A DNA stretch of 64,000 bases from Lachnospiraceae bacterium (GTDB taxonomy: Bacteria; Bacillota; Clostridia; Lachnospirales; Lachnospiraceae). The translations under genes and the position numbers were made by a program. The stretch spans positions 54,393-118,392 of the forward strand of contig JAGAQG010000024.1 of the NCBI GenBank assembly GCA_017622875.1, in the 5' to 3' direction. A model generated the notes under the pieces. It was not told where the DNA came from. It did not search any database and was given only the letters and a program-made list of their open reading frames with translations. Shown here in pieces: positions 51,910 through 60,963 of the stretch (the stretch's first letter is position 1; each line of letters opens with the position of its first letter).

Positions 51910-53529
51910 ATGATTACTTGTCAGGGTAAAAGTGTATTTTCAGGTGTAGCGATTGGTAAAATCTTCGTTTACAAAAAAGCTGAAAATACAGTAGAGAAGT
52001 ATCAGATTGAAGACCCGGCTGCAGAATTTGAAAGATTTAAAGCAGCACAGGCAAAGGCGATCACACAGTTACAGGCTTTATATGAAAAAACATGTAAAGA
52101 CATCGGAGAAGAAGAAGCAATGATCTTTGAAATGCATCAGCAGCTTCTTGAAGACTTAGACTATGTAGAATCCATTCAGGGAATTATCGAAAACGATAAA
52201 CTGAATGCAGAATACGCAGTATTTGTTACAGCAGAACAGTTTGCTGCCATGTTCATTGCTATGAATGATGAATACATGAGCGGACGTGCTGTAGACGTAA
52301 AAGACGTTTCTGAAAGAGTGATTTCTATCTTAAACGGTTCACAGGTTAGTGCAGAAGCAATGCCGGAACCAGTGATCATTCTTGCAGAAGATCTTGCGCC
52401 AAGTGAAACTGTACAGTTTGAAAAAGACAAATTACTCGCATTTGTAACACAGAAAGGCAGCGCAAACTCTCATACAGCAATCCTTGCACGTATGATGAAC
52501 CTTCCTTCTCTCGTTACAACAGACATCGAGTTGAACATGGAATACCATGACAAAATGGCTATCGTAGACGGATTCACAGGTAAGATTTACATTGAGCCAG
52601 ATGAAGTAACTATGGCCGAAATGAAAGAAAAACAGAAACGCGCTGAAGAGCGTCGTCGCATGCTCCAGACATTAAAAGGACTTCCAACAGTTACTAAGAG
52701 CGGAAAACACGTTCACTTATATGCTAACATTGGTGGTGTAGAAGACGTAGACGCAGTTCTTGAAAATGACTGTGAAGGTATCGGCTTATTCCGTAGTGAA
52801 TTCTTATATCTGGGCCGTGAAGACTATCCATCAGAAGAAGAACAGTTTGAAGCTTACAAGACTGTAATTTCCAGAATGGCAGGAAAGAAAGTTATCATTC
52901 GTACACTGGATATCGGTGCTGATAAACAGGCGGATTATTTCAATATTGCGAAAGAAGAAAACCCAGCACTTGGTTTTAGAGCTATCCGTATCTGCTTGGA
53001 AAGAGTAGATATGTTTAAGACTCAGCTTCGTGCAATCTACCGTGCATCTGCATATGGTAAAGCTTCTATCATGTTCCCGATGATTATTTCTGTGAGCGAA
53101 ATTATTCGCATCAAAGAAATTGTTGAAGAAGTAAAAGAAGAATTAAGACAGAATGATATCCCATTTGGTGATGTAGAACTTGGTATCATGGTTGAAACTC
53201 CAGCAGCAGTTATGATCAGTGATCAGCTTGCAGCAGAAGTAGAATTCTTCTCAATCGGAACAAACGACTTAACACAGTACACATTGGCAATTGACCGTCA
53301 GAATCAGGCGTTGGAACCATTCTATGATGCACATCATGATGCAGTTCTTCGTATGATTCAGAAGACAATTGAAAATGCACACGCTCATGGTGCATGGTGC
53401 GGTATCTGTGGTGAATTAGGTGCTGATATGGAACTTACACGCAGATTCGTTCAGATGGGAATTGACGAACTTTCTGTTTCACCGCCATTCACATTAGAAT
53501 TACGTAAGAAAATCCGTGAAATTGATTAA
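51910..53529 (+). CDS. ptsI: Phosphoenolpyruvate-protein phosphotransferase (PTS enzyme I)
   Basis: 539 residues. N-terminal HPr-binding helices, phospho-histidine His188 in GSANSHTAILARMMNLPS, and a PEP-binding barrel with GLFRSEFLYL, ALGFRAIRICL and GTNDLTQYTLAIDR. It moves phosphate from PEP to HPr. GTGGAGG ribosome binding site before the ATG. The gene order ptsI-ptsH is the reverse of the common one. Confidence 0.95.
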   Translation: MITCQGKSVFSGVAIGKIFVYKKAENTVEKYQIEDPAAEFERFKAAQAKAITQLQALYEKTCKDIGEEEAMIFEMHQQLLEDLDYVESIQGIIENDKLNAEYAVFVTAEQFAAMFIAMNDEYMSGRAVDVKDVSERVISILNGSQVSAEAMPEPVIILAEDLAPSETVQFEKDKLLAFVTQKGSANSHTAILARMMNLPSLVTTDIELNMEYHDKMAIVDGFTGKIYIEPDEVTMAEMKEKQKRAEERRRMLQTLKGLPTVTKSGKHVHLYANIGGVEDVDAVLENDCEGIGLFRSEFLYLGREDYPSEEEQFEAYKTVISRMAGKKVIIRTLDIGADKQADYFNIAKEENPALGFRAIRICLERVDMFKTQLRAIYRASAYGKASIMFPMIISVSEIIRIKEIVEEVKEELRQNDIPFGDVELGIMVETPAAVMISDQLAAEVEFFSIGTNDLTQYTLAIDRQNQALEPFYDAHHDAVLRMIQKTIENAHAHGAWCGICGELGADMELTRRFVQMGIDELSVSPPFTLELRKKIREID

Positions 53530-53572
53530 GAACAGCAAGGTTGTTCGTTATGGTGCAATTTGCGCAGCAAAT
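53530..53572 (+). other. Small hairpins between ptsI and ptsH
   Basis: GAACA/TGTTC (53530-53546) and ATTTGC-GCA-GCAAAT (53558-53572), followed by CGCAGAATT, which is shared with the element at 49690. Probably an intercistronic mRNA element that sets HPr above enzyme I. Confidence 0.4.
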
Positions 53573-53616
53573 CGCAGAATTTTCCGTTAATAATTATTTA
53601 AAAGGAGATATATAAG

Positions 53617-53874
53617 ATGAAAGAAATTAAATATGTAGTAACAGACCCATTAGGAATTCATGCAAGACCAGCTGGACTGATCGTAAAAATGGCAGCAGGC
53701 TACAAGAGTGCAATCACAATTGATAATGGTGCTAAAAAAGCTGACGCTAAGAGAATCATGGCTGTTATGAGCATGGGAATCAAACAGGGTCAGGAAATCA
53801 CTGTAACTGTTGATGGTGAAGACGAAGACGTAGCTGCACCAGCAATCGAAACTTTCTTAAAAGAAAACTGTTAA
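53617..53874 (+). CDS. ptsH: Phosphocarrier protein HPr lacking regulatory Ser46
   Basis: 85 residues. His15 (GIHARPAG), the PEP-dependent phosphorylation site, and Arg17 are intact. The position of Ser46, the target of HPr kinase in most Firmicutes, is Arg46 in KKADAKRIMAVMSMG. This HPr can serve sugar uptake but cannot form HPr(Ser-P), the CcpA co-repressor. Ser52 is kept. Strong AAAAGGAG ribosome binding site and high-expression codon usage. Confidence 0.94.
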   Translation: MKEIKYVVTDPLGIHARPAGLIVKMAAGYKSAITIDNGAKKADAKRIMAVMSMGIKQGQEITVTVDGEDEDVAAPAIETFLKENC

Positions 53875-53892
53875 TTCCATACGTAATATCAA

Positions 53893-53922
53893 AGAGGGCT
53901 GTTGAATCAGCCCTCTTTTTTT
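53893..53922 (+). terminator. Terminator of ptsI-ptsH
   Basis: AGAGGGCTG pairs with CAGCCCTCT over TTGAAT, followed by TTTTTT. Confidence 0.87.
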
Positions 53923-53930
53923 GCTATACT
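53902..53930 (+). promoter_or_regulatory. Promoter of the M16C peptidase operon, -35 in the terminator loop
   Basis: TTGAAT (the loop of the ptsH terminator), 17-base spacer that holds the 3' arm and T-run, then TATACT. Confidence 0.6.
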
Positions 53931-54011
53931 AATCTGTAGCATATTTTGAAAAAGCATGAATTTCTAAGAGAAAACATGCCCAAAATAAAGAAAAAAGCTA
54001 TGGAGCATATT

Positions 54012-56936
54012 ATGAGAATTGAAGAATTAAAAGCCTATGAATTGGTTGAAAAACATCCAATTGAAGAACTGGAAAGTATTGCGTATCTTTTAAAACATAA
54101 AAAAAGCGGTGCGCGAATTGCCCTTCTTTCAAACGATGATGAAAATAAAGTATTTAACATTGGTTTTAGAACTCCGCCGCAGGACAGTACGGGACTTCCT
54201 CACATTTTAGAGCATTCCGTCCTCTGTGGTTCTAAAAAATTTCCGGTCAAAGACCCTTTTGTAGAATTAGTCAAAGGTTCCCTGAATACATTTTTAAATG
54301 CAATGACTTATTCAGATAAAACTGTTTATCCGGTGGCAAGCTGTAACGATACGGACTTCCAGAATTTAATGGATGTTTATCTGGATGCAGTGTTTCATCC
54401 AAACATTTATGAAAAAGAAGAAATCTTCCGTCAGGAAGGCTGGCATTACGAATTAGAAGATATAGACGGCGAGCTGACATACAACGGAGTTGTTTATAAT
54501 GAAATGAAAGGTGCTTTCTCTTCTGCGGATGATGTATTGGAACGTGAGATTATGGCGGCCTTATTCCCGGACACTCCTTATGGCAATGAATCCGGCGGAG
54601 ATCCGGAAGTGATTCCAAACCTTACATGGGAACAGTTCCTCGACTTCCACAAAAAATATTATCATCCATCGAACAGCTATATTTATCTGTATGGAAATAT
54701 GGATATGGCAGAGAAGCTGCAGTGGCTGGATGAAGAATATTTATGTGCTTATGATGCTGTCAAAATCGACTCTGCACTTCCAATGCAGAAACCGTTCGAA
54801 GAAACCAGAGAAGTAATTTTAGAATATCCGATTTCAGAGACTGAAGAAGAAACTGATAATACTTATCTTTCTTACAACAAAGTCATTGCTACAAGCCTTG
54901 ACAGAGAGCTGTATCTGGCATTTCAGATCATTGAATATGCACTGTTAGCAGCTCCGGGAGCGCCATTAAAGCAGGCAATTCTTGATGCAAAGATTGGTAA
55001 AGATGTGATGAGCTCCTATGATAATGGAATTCTGCAGCCAATTTTTTCGATTATTGCAAAAAATGCAAATACAGAGCATAAGGATGCTTTTGTGACACTT
55101 ATTCATCAGACACTGGAAAATCTGGTGCATAAGGGCCTTGATAAAAAGGCGCTGGAAGCAGGCCTTAATTACTATGAATTCCGTTACAGAGAGGCTGATT
55201 TTGGCAATTATCCAAAGGGACTAATGTATGGACTTCAGGCATTTGACAGTTGGTTATATGACGAAAATAAACCGTTTATCCATCTGGAGGCATTGGAAAC
55301 CTTCGCTTCTTTAAGAAAACGTGTAGAGTCAGACTATTTTGAAAAGCTGATCCAGGAATACTTATTAGATAATACCCATGCAGCAGTGGTTGTTGTAAAG
55401 CCGAAGAAAGGACTTGCTCAGAAAAAGGAGAAAGCTCTTGCGAAAAAACTGGCAGATTATAAAGAAGGCTTATCAAAAGAAGAATGTGAAAGATTAATTG
55501 CATTTACGGAGCATCTGAAAGAGTATCAGGAAGAAGAAAGTCCGCAGGAAGACTTAGAAAAGATTCCGGTACTGAAATTGGAAGACATTGATAGAAATGT
55601 GCGTCCGTTCAAAAATGAAGAACTGACAATTGAAGATACGAAGGTTCTTTACCATGATTATAATACAAACGGAATCGTATATCTGGATATGGTATTTGAT
55701 ATTACAAAGCTGCCGGAAGAATTGATTCCATATGCATCTATTTTGAAGAATGTGCTGGGATATATTGATACAGAAAATTATTCCTTTGGAGAGCTCTTTA
55801 ATGAGATCAACCGCAAGAGCGGCGGTATCAGCTCTACTTTAGGGGTCTATGCCAATGATACAGACGAAACAAAGAATAAGATGACTTATGAACTGAAGGC
55901 GAAGGCACTGGAAGAACAGCTTCCATTTGTATTTACCATGCTGAAAGAAATCTTGACAAAGTCTAAACTGGATGATGAAAAACGCTTATATGAAATTCTT
56001 GCGCAGATGAAATCCAGACTTCAGATGGCGTTACCGTCTCATGGACATTCTACAGCAGTGACAAGAGCCACATCTTATTTCTCTGAAACCTCTGATTTTA
56101 CGGATAAAACAGGAGGAATTGCTTTCTATCGTGTGATCGAGCATTTGGAAAATAATTTTGAGGAAGAAAAAGAACACCTGATTGCAGGTTTAAAGGGAGT
56201 ATGTGAATATATTTTCTGTCCGGAAAACCTGCTTGTGAGTGTGACCTGTAACCGAGGAGTTCTGGATAATCTCGGAGAACAGCTTAAGGTGCTGCAATCC
56301 TGCTTACGACCTGCAAAACCTGTGAATGATATAAAAGCTGTAAATTTAACAAAGAAAAATGAAGGATTTTTGACATCTTCTCAGGTACAGTATGTGGCAG
56401 CTGCCGGAAATTTCAAAAAGGCAGGGCTTGATTACACAGGTGCTTTAAGAGTTTTGAAAGTGATTTTAAGTTACGATTATTTATGGATTCAGATTCGAGT
56501 GAAGGGCGGCGCCTATGGATGTATGAGCGGCTTTACAAGAAACGGAAACGGTTATTTGACAAGTTACCGCGATCCAAATCTTCGCGCTACCTTTGATGTA
56601 TACCGCGGATGCGTGGATTATCTGAAAAACTTTGCGGCATCTGACCGAGATATGTTAAAATACATTATTGGGACAATCAGCGATATGGATATCCCACTGA
56701 CGCCATCTATGGCAGGACAGCGTTCTTTGACAGCTTATTTTACAGGAGTTACAGAGGATCGCATCTTAAAAGAGAGAGAAGAAGTTCTTTCCTGTACAGT
56801 GGATGATATCAGAAAACTTGCAGATTACATTCAGGCAATCTTAGATGAAAATGCAATCTGCGTCCTTGGAAATGAAGCACTTTTAAAGAAAGAAGCAGAT
56901 TTATTCGGTAAACTGGAGCCGTTATTCCAGGCATAA
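54012..56936 (+). CDS. Insulinase-type zinc peptidase, M16C family (presequence protease-like)
   Basis: 974 residues. Inverted zinc motif HILEH at residues 64-68 with the further ligand Glu in NEMKGAFSSADDV; four homologous domains in one chain, with the second half (R-Y pair region GGAYGCMSGF) forming the closed chamber. Such proteases degrade short unstructured peptides. Start at 54012 follows GGAG with seven-base spacing; upstream in-frame ATGs at 53946 and 54000 lack sites. No signal peptide, so cytoplasmic. Followed at 14 bases by era. Confidence 0.88.
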   Translation: MRIEELKAYELVEKHPIEELESIAYLLKHKKSGARIALLSNDDENKVFNIGFRTPPQDSTGLPHILEHSVLCGSKKFPVKDPFVELVKGSLNTFLNAMTYSDKTVYPVASCNDTDFQNLMDVYLDAVFHPNIYEKEEIFRQEGWHYELEDIDGELTYNGVVYNEMKGAFSSADDVLEREIMAALFPDTPYGNESGGDPEVIPNLTWEQFLDFHKKYYHPSNSYIYLYGNMDMAEKLQWLDEEYLCAYDAVKIDSALPMQKPFEETREVILEYPISETEEETDNTYLSYNKVIATSLDRELYLAFQIIEYALLAAPGAPLKQAILDAKIGKDVMSSYDNGILQPIFSIIAKNANTEHKDAFVTLIHQTLENLVHKGLDKKALEAGLNYYEFRYREADFGNYPKGLMYGLQAFDSWLYDENKPFIHLEALETFASLRKRVESDYFEKLIQEYLLDNTHAAVVVVKPKKGLAQKKEKALAKKLADYKEGLSKEECERLIAFTEHLKEYQEEESPQEDLEKIPVLKLEDIDRNVRPFKNEELTIEDTKVLYHDYNTNGIVYLDMVFDITKLPEELIPYASILKNVLGYIDTENYSFGELFNEINRKSGGISSTLGVYANDTDETKNKMTYELKAKALEEQLPFVFTMLKEILTKSKLDDEKRLYEILAQMKSRLQMALPSHGHSTAVTRATSYFSETSDFTDKTGGIAFYRVIEHLENNFEEEKEHLIAGLKGVCEYIFCPENLLVSVTCNRGVLDNLGEQLKVLQSCLRPAKPVNDIKAVNLTKKNEGFLTSSQVQYVAAAGNFKKAGLDYTGALRVLKVILSYDYLWIQIRVKGGAYGCMSGFTRNGNGYLTSYRDPNLRATFDVYRGCVDYLKNFAASDRDMLKYIIGTISDMDIPLTPSMAGQRSLTAYFTGVTEDRILKEREEVLSCTVDDIRKLADYIQAILDENAICVLGNEALLKKEADLFGKLEPLFQA

Positions 56937-56950
56937 GAGAAAGGTAATTT

Positions 56951-57862
56951 ATGAATACAAATGCAAATTTTAAATCAGGATTCGTAACGCTCATTGGAAG
57001 ACCGAATGTAGGAAAATCTACATTGATGAATCGCCTTATCGGTCAGAAGATTGCGATTACATCCAATAAACCGCAGACTACAAGAAATCGTATTCAAACT
57101 GTTTATACAGATGAACGCGGTCAGATCGTTTTTCTTGATACACCGGGTATTCACAAAGCAAAAAATAAACTGGGTGAATATATGGTCAATGTGGCAGAAC
57201 GTACATTAAAAGAAGTAGATGTAGTGCTCTGGCTTGTAGAACCAAGTACATTTATCGGCGCAGGAGAACAACACATTGCAGCGCAGTTAAAAACAATTAA
57301 AACACCAATCGTGCTGGTGATCAATAAAGTAGATACTATAAAGAAGGAAGAAATCTTAAAATTCATCGATGCCTATAAAGACATCTGTGATTTTGCGGAC
57401 ATTGTACCGGTATCCGCATTGAAAGGACAGAACACAGATTCTGTTTTGGAAGTGATTTTTAAATATCTTCCATACGGTCCTGCATTTTATGATGAAGACA
57501 CAGTCACAGACCAGCCACAGCGCCAGATTGTGGCGGAAATGATCCGTGAAAAGGCACTTCGTTCTCTGGATGAAGAAATTCCACACGGAATTGCAGTTAC
57601 GATTGAAAAAATGAAGGAACGTCCAGGCGGAAAAGTAGTAGATATTGAAGCTACGATCATCTGCGAACGTGACAGCCATAAAGGTATTATCATCGGAAAA
57701 GGTGGTGCAATGCTGAAAAAAATCGGCAGTGCGGCACGTTTTGAAATTGAGAAAATGCTGGAAATGAAAGTAAATCTCCAAATCTGGGTAAAGGTGCGTA
57801 AGGACTGGAGAGACAGCGACTTGTTTATTAAAAACTTTGGATACGATAAAAAAGAAATTTAA
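56951..57862 (+). CDS. era: GTPase Era
   Basis: 303 residues. G1 GRPNVGKST, G3 DTPG, G4 NKVD and C-terminal KH domain with KGIIIGKGGAMLKKIG. It binds the 3' end of 16S rRNA during small-subunit assembly. AAAGGTAA ribosome binding site. Confidence 0.96.
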   Translation: MNTNANFKSGFVTLIGRPNVGKSTLMNRLIGQKIAITSNKPQTTRNRIQTVYTDERGQIVFLDTPGIHKAKNKLGEYMVNVAERTLKEVDVVLWLVEPSTFIGAGEQHIAAQLKTIKTPIVLVINKVDTIKKEEILKFIDAYKDICDFADIVPVSALKGQNTDSVLEVIFKYLPYGPAFYDEDTVTDQPQRQIVAEMIREKALRSLDEEIPHGIAVTIEKMKERPGGKVVDIEATIICERDSHKGIIIGKGGAMLKKIGSAARFEIEKMLEMKVNLQIWVKVRKDWRDSDLFIKNFGYDKKEI

Positions 57863-57874
57863 AGGAATTAGTTC

Positions 57875-58627
57875 ATGAGGGATGCAGTAACGCTGACAGG
57901 AATTGTATTATCATCAGCCCCGTCGGGGGAATATGACAAGCGTGTTGTGATTCTGACAAAGGAGCGGGGAAAGATTACCGCCTTTGCCAGAGGTGCAAGA
58001 CGCCCGAATTCTGCGCTGCTTGCATCCACAGGTTCCTTTGCTTTTGGTACCTTCCTTTTATATGAAGGAAGGGATGCTTACAGCCTTGTGCAGGCGAATA
58101 TATCCAATTATTTTTCAGAGCTTATGAGTGATTTTGGCGGTGCTTACTACGGAATGTATTTCTGTGAACTGGCAGATTACTATACGAGGGAAAATAATGA
58201 TGAACTTGCCATCATGAAACTGCTGTATCAGTCTTTGAGAGCGTTGACGAAGAAAAGCCTTGACCGGGAACTGGTGCGGTACATATATGAGTTGAAGATA
58301 TTTACATGTGCAGGAGAGTATCCGGAATGCTTTCAATGTACCCAGTGCGGCAGCAGTGAAAAATTGGAGCTGTTTTCAATGTTTCACGGGGGCATGGTCT
58401 GTAAGGAATGTAAGATGAAAGCGAGGGATGGACTGGCGCTGAATCCGTCTACAGTCTATGCGATGCAGTACATCGTCAGTACGGAAGTAGAGCGCCTATA
58501 TACTTTTACGGTATCCAAAGAGGTTTTGGCAGAGCTTCGGATGGTCATGGACCGCTGGAGAGAACGATATCTGGATAAAACCATGAAATCCTTAGAAATA
58601 TTGGAGAGTGTCAAAGATATTTGTTGA
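57875..58627 (+). CDS. recO: DNA repair protein RecO
   Basis: 250 residues: N-terminal OB domain (VTLTGIVLSSAPSGEYDKRVVILTKERGKI), helical middle, and a zinc finger CFQCTQCGS...CKECK near residues 153-182. It loads RecA with RecR at gaps. Twelve bases after era. Confidence 0.94.
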   Translation: MRDAVTLTGIVLSSAPSGEYDKRVVILTKERGKITAFARGARRPNSALLASTGSFAFGTFLLYEGRDAYSLVQANISNYFSELMSDFGGAYYGMYFCELADYYTRENNDELAIMKLLYQSLRALTKKSLDRELVRYIYELKIFTCAGEYPECFQCTQCGSSEKLELFSMFHGGMVCKECKMKARDGLALNPSTVYAMQYIVSTEVERLYTFTVSKEVLAELRMVMDRWRERYLDKTMKSLEILESVKDIC

Positions 58628-58652
58628 AATTAGAAGCGTTTGACGTTATAAT
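58624..58652 (+). promoter_or_regulatory. Promoter of the lipoprotein-glyS transcript
   Basis: TTGAAA, 17-base spacer, TATAAT; the -35 overlaps the recO stop codon. Confidence 0.8.
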
Positions 58653-58715
58653 GAATGATTATATGCTGGATTAGGGAACTGGGCAGGTTCTCAGAACAAA
58701 AATAGGAGGCGTGTA

Positions 58716-59297
58716 ATGAAGAAGACCATGAGCTTCTGTACGATTCTGGCGGCAGTTTTATTCTTAACAGGCTGTGGGAACAAATTTGAGCCGACAGAGA
58801 GTACAATTTATGTGACTTCCAAAGGTGAGGTTCAAAGTGCAATCATGGAGAGCTTTGATAAAGCATATTACGACTTTGAAGAACTTTCGGAAGATGTACA
58901 AAAAGAAGTAAAATCTTATTGTCTGGATGTGAACGAAGAAGCAGTTACCGTAGAATCACTGATTCAGGGAGAGGATGAAGTAACTCTTCTTATGAATTAT
59001 CAGACAGCAGAAGATTATGCAGCATTTAATGAAGTGCTCTTATTTACCGGAACCTATGCAGAAGCAGTAGATGCAGGCTATATTCCTTCGGAACTGCATG
59101 ATGTAGAAGGGGAAGGGATTGCTCTTGATTCTGAAGACCTTGGCAATTTAAAAGTCATTGTGACAGAAGAGAGCATCAGTATTCAGACCAGTGGAAAGAT
59201 TCGATATGTAAGTGATAACGTATCGGTCATGGATAAAAAGCTTGCAAAAGCTTTGGAAGCAGGAAAGACCCATCCGGCTTTCGTACTCTATAAATAG
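58716..59297 (+). CDS. Predicted lipoprotein of unknown function
   Basis: 193 residues. Signal peptide [20 protein letters not shown] with lipobox LTGC, so the mature protein would begin at Cys20 and be anchored outside the membrane. The rest is acidic and soluble with alternating strands and helices; I do not recognise a family. It lies between recO and glyS with its own strong promoter, 17 bases before glyS, so a secreted lipoprotein is expressed together with a tRNA synthetase. Confidence 0.75.
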   Translation: MKKTMSFCTILAAVLFLTGCGNKFEPTESTIYVTSKGEVQSAIMESFDKAYYDFEELSEDVQKEVKSYCLDVNEEAVTVESLIQGEDEVTLLMNYQTAEDYAAFNEVLLFTGTYAEAVDAGYIPSELHDVEGEGIALDSEDLGNLKVIVTEESISIQTSGKIRYVSDNVSVMDKKLAKALEAGKTHPAFVLYK

Positions 59298-59314
59298 GAA
59301 TGAGGAGAGAAAAC

Positions 59315-60703
59315 ATGGAAAAGACAATGGACAAAATCGTAGCATTGGCAAAGAGCAGAGGATTTGTATATCCAGGTTCTGAAATCTACGGTGGACTTGC
59401 AAACACATGGGATTACGGTAATCTCGGTGTAGAACTCAAAAACAATGTAAAAAAAGCATGGTGGCAGAAGTTCGTACAGGAAAACCCATACAATGTAGGT
59501 GTTGACTGTGCGATCCTTATGAACCCACAGACATGGGTAGCTTCCGGTCATTTAGGCGGTTTCTCTGACCCTCTGATGGATTGTAAAGCATGTAAGGAAC
59601 GTTTCCGTGCGGACAAATTAATCGAAGACTACATGGCAGAAAACGGCATCGAAATCGAAGGCAGCGTTGACGCATGGTCTCCGGAAGAAATGAAAGCATA
59701 TGTTGACGAACACGATATTGTTTGTCCTACATGTGGAAAGAAAGATTTCACAGACATCCGTCAGTTCAACCTGATGTTCAAAACATTTCAGGGTGTTACA
59801 GAAGATGCGAAAAACACAGTATATTTAAGACCTGAAACAGCACAGGGTATTTTCGTAAACTTCAAAAATGTTCAGAGAACATCCAGAAAGAAAATTCCAT
59901 TTGGTATCGGCCAGATCGGTAAATCTTTCAGAAACGAAATTACACCAGGTAACTTTACATTCCGTACAAGAGAATTCGAACAGATGGAACTTGAATTCTT
60001 CTGTAAACCAGGTACAGACCTTGAATGGTTCGCTTACTGGAAACAGTACTGCATCGACTGGTTAAGAGCTCTTGGAATGAAAGATGATGAACTTCGTGCA
60101 AGAGATCATTCTCCAGAAGAACTTTGCTTCTATAGTAAAGCTACAACTGACCTTGAATTCAAATTCCCATTCGGCTGGGGCGAACTTTGGGGTATCGCTG
60201 ACAGAACAGATTACGACTTAACACAGCACCAGAACGTATCCGGTGAAGACATGTCTTACTTTGATGATGAAATCAAAGAAAAATATGTACCATATGTTAT
60301 TGAACCATCACTTGGAGCAGACCGTGTTGTTTTAGCATTCCTTTGCGCAGCATATGATGAAGAACCATTAGAAGGCGGAGATGTAAGAACAGTTCTTCAT
60401 TTCCATCCTGCATTGGCACCAGTAAAGGTTGCAGTGCTTCCGCTTTCTAAGAAATTAAACGAAGGTGCAGAAAAAGTATTTACTGAACTTTCAAAGAAAT
60501 ATAACTGCGAATTTGATGACAGAGGAAACATCGGTAAGAGATATCGTCGTCAGGATGAAATCGGTACACCATTCTGTATCACATATGACTTCGAATCTGA
60601 AGAAGACGGATGTGTAACAGTACGTGACCGTGATACAATGGAACAGGTACGTATTAAAATCGCTGAATTAGATGCATATCTTGCAGATAAATTCACATTT
60701 TAA
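59315..60703 (+). CDS. glyS: Glycyl-tRNA synthetase (alpha2 type)
   Basis: 462 residues of the class II eukaryote-like form: [20 protein letters not shown], motif 2 [15 protein letters not shown] with [10 protein letters not shown], and motif 3 [12 protein letters not shown], plus the C-terminal anticodon domain. It charges tRNA-Gly. Start at 59315 follows GAGGAGAG; an in-frame ATG at 59300 has no site. No T-box leader is visible. Confidence 0.95.
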   Translation: MEKTMDKIVALAKSRGFVYPGSEIYGGLANTWDYGNLGVELKNNVKKAWWQKFVQENPYNVGVDCAILMNPQTWVASGHLGGFSDPLMDCKACKERFRADKLIEDYMAENGIEIEGSVDAWSPEEMKAYVDEHDIVCPTCGKKDFTDIRQFNLMFKTFQGVTEDAKNTVYLRPETAQGIFVNFKNVQRTSRKKIPFGIGQIGKSFRNEITPGNFTFRTREFEQMELEFFCKPGTDLEWFAYWKQYCIDWLRALGMKDDELRARDHSPEELCFYSKATTDLEFKFPFGWGELWGIADRTDYDLTQHQNVSGEDMSYFDDEIKEKYVPYVIEPSLGADRVVLAFLCAAYDEEPLEGGDVRTVLHFHPALAPVKVAVLPLSKKLNEGAEKVFTELSKKYNCEFDDRGNIGKRYRRQDEIGTPFCITYDFESEEDGCVTVRDRDTMEQVRIKIAELDAYLADKFTF

Positions 60704-60745
60704 TATCTGCTAAAGATATAGTTAATAAAATAACAAAAACAACAG

Positions 60746-60774
60746 AACAACGGCTGAAAAGCCGTTGTTTTTTG
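60746..60774 (+). terminator. Terminator after glyS
   Basis: AACAACGGCT pairs with AGCCGTTGTT over a GAAA tetraloop, followed by TTTTT. Confidence 0.87.
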
Positions 60775-60816
60775 TGGTTTTCTGTGTGAATTTTTGTGGG
60801 ATTTGTGGAAAAACTA

Positions 60817-60844
60817 TTGACGAATCGCCAAAATATGGTATGAT
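60817..60844 (+). promoter_or_regulatory. Promoter of ppdK
   Basis: TTGACG, 16-base spacer, TATGAT. Predicted start near 60851, inside the palindrome described next. Confidence 0.6.
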
Positions 60845-60847
60845 AGA

Positions 60848-60875
60848 TGTGTGCGCACACAGGTGCGCTTTTTTT
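60848..60875 (+). promoter_or_regulatory. Palindrome and attenuator-like hairpin at the ppdK transcription start
   Basis: TGTGTGCGCACACA is a perfect 14-base palindrome at the predicted start site. Overlapping it, GCGCAC-ACAG-GTGCGC forms a hairpin followed by seven Ts, the form of an intrinsic terminator. The two structures share bases and exclude one another. Confidence 0.55.
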
Positions 60876-60904
60876 CTCTAATCGGAGAAGCATTTTTACT
60901 CATG

Positions 60905-60931
60905 CTTGTTGAACTGCGAATGTTCAACAAG
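60905..60931 (+). other. Perfect 10-bp hairpin in the ppdK leader
   Basis: CTTGTTGAAC pairs with GTTCAACAAG over seven bases, about 33 bases before the ppdK start. No T-run. The rest of the 60704-60963 gap is the glyS terminator, the promoter and the attenuator-like element. Confidence 0.55.
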
Positions 60932-60963
60932 GTATTATTTACTAATTTTAGGAGGAACACAAT

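Noticed and set aside
58653-58715. T-box leader for glyS
   Set aside because: The leader lies before the lipoprotein gene, is about 60 bases and has only a weak GAAC/GTTC hairpin.
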